Shown one piece after another: positions 63,655 through 64,000 of a DNA stretch of 64,000 nucleotides (positions are counted from its first letter, which is position 1; each line of letters opens with the position of its first letter). This DNA comes from Omphiscola glabra (lineage: Eukaryota > Mollusca > Gastropoda > Lymnaeidae). The stretch spans positions 20,260,537-20,324,536 of the forward strand of contig OZ024804.1 in assembly GCA_964017045.1 (NCBI GenBank), written 5' to 3'. Made by a program: the position numbers and the translations under genes. The notes under the pieces were generated by a model. It was given only the letters and a program-made list of their open reading frames with translations. It was not told where the DNA came from and did no database searches.

Positions 63655-63789
63655 ACCGAAAAGATATTTTTTTTCAGTTTCAGGTAAGATAATGACAAGG
63701 GTAATATCATCATTTGTGTCCTGTGATTCATCGTCTATGTTATTTTTTACTTCAGTAAGAGATTCTTGTCTTGGAAATGTATGGGGCAA
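63655..63789 (-). CDS. candidate exon of a gene at the right edge (weak)
   Basis: On the minus strand, after an acceptor-like ATTTCCAAG, the frame reads RQESLTEVKNNIDDESQDTN and then DDITLVIILPETEKKY, an acidic, protein-like stretch. Further on it runs into the simple CACATA repeats. A donor-like GAAG|GTAACT lies upstream at about 63862. I recognise no domain, and the gene would extend beyond the window. Confidence 0.25.
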
Positions 63790-64000
63790 TATTTTTGAAA
63801 GTAATTCACCATTTTTATTAAATCAGTGCGTATTTATATTCAAAAATGTAAAACTGATAAGTTACCTTCATATTCACCAAACATTAAGGGCCTGCACGTT
63901 AACAGAGCTGAACTTCGTTCTAGTGTAAACACGTAGAGATTGCCAGGTATACGCTCAAAATGTCATCTTTTCCTTACAGAAAAGAAACGTCAACCAAAGA
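63790..64000. other. window edge
   Basis: The stretch may contain the 3' end of an upstream exon on the minus strand, ending at the GTAACT donor near 63862. This is not resolved. Confidence 0.25.

Overview
This is eukaryotic, animal DNA. It is A+T-rich by eye, most of its length is non-coding, and it is full of micro- and minisatellites, LINE fragments and small inverted-repeat transposons. Its genes are split by GT-AG introns. The (TCTA/GACAGA)n arrays, the LINE types and the protein style fit a gastropod mollusc, and a pulmonate/planorbid snail is my best guess. The species is inferred, not shown.

The main content is a loose cluster of related cell-surface genes, labelled TmA to TmE here. 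TmA (3680-1330, minus) is a two-exon type I membrane protein: signal peptide, 18-cysteine ectodomain, Thr/Ser stalk, one membrane segment, and a long tail with ten YxxL/I motifs, eight of them in four ITAM-like pairs. TmB (14586-13361, minus) is a decayed relative of TmA with a frameshift, an in-frame stop and no visible first exon. TmC (31010-31895, plus) has the same layout, but its tail carries YxN and YxxM motifs. TmD (38105-37274, minus) has the same ectodomain type as TmE but ends in a hydrophobic C-terminus with no tail, so it looks GPI-anchored. TmE (48394-45954, minus) is a complete two-exon receptor with overlapping YxxL/I motifs and an SH3-type proline motif. Every intron that interrupts codons in TmA, TmD and TmE at the mapped junctions is phase 2, and the TmD and TmE junctions fall at the same place in the aligned ectodomain. 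The pattern of conserved tails with divergent ectodomains, mixed strands, a pseudogene and a tail-less member suggests a family of innate immune receptors. It resembles the polymorphic transmembrane gene clusters reported from Biomphalaria (GRC/PTC regions); that link is an inference.

Other coding material: a three-exon SAP plus SWIM zinc-finger protein (12408-10500, minus), with a second isolated copy of its SAP exon at 57389-57231; a terminal exon for a small cysteine-rich peptide (27434-27623, plus); and a few weak candidate exons.

Mobile and repeated DNA: a CR1/L2-like LINE 3' end (225-819); a dead LINE with reverse transcriptase (about 17490-16040); a probable Helitron-like element (18660-19460); at least seven hAT-like MITEs, most with an 8-bp target duplication; TA-flanked pogo/mariner-like MITEs (8405, 8648, 59984); and tandem arrays, including a very uniform 34-bp x 35 array (28198-29388) and a 1.1-kb TCTA array. 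I found no tRNA, rRNA or CRISPR array. Intervals not listed as genes are A+T-rich and show no coding signal I can support.
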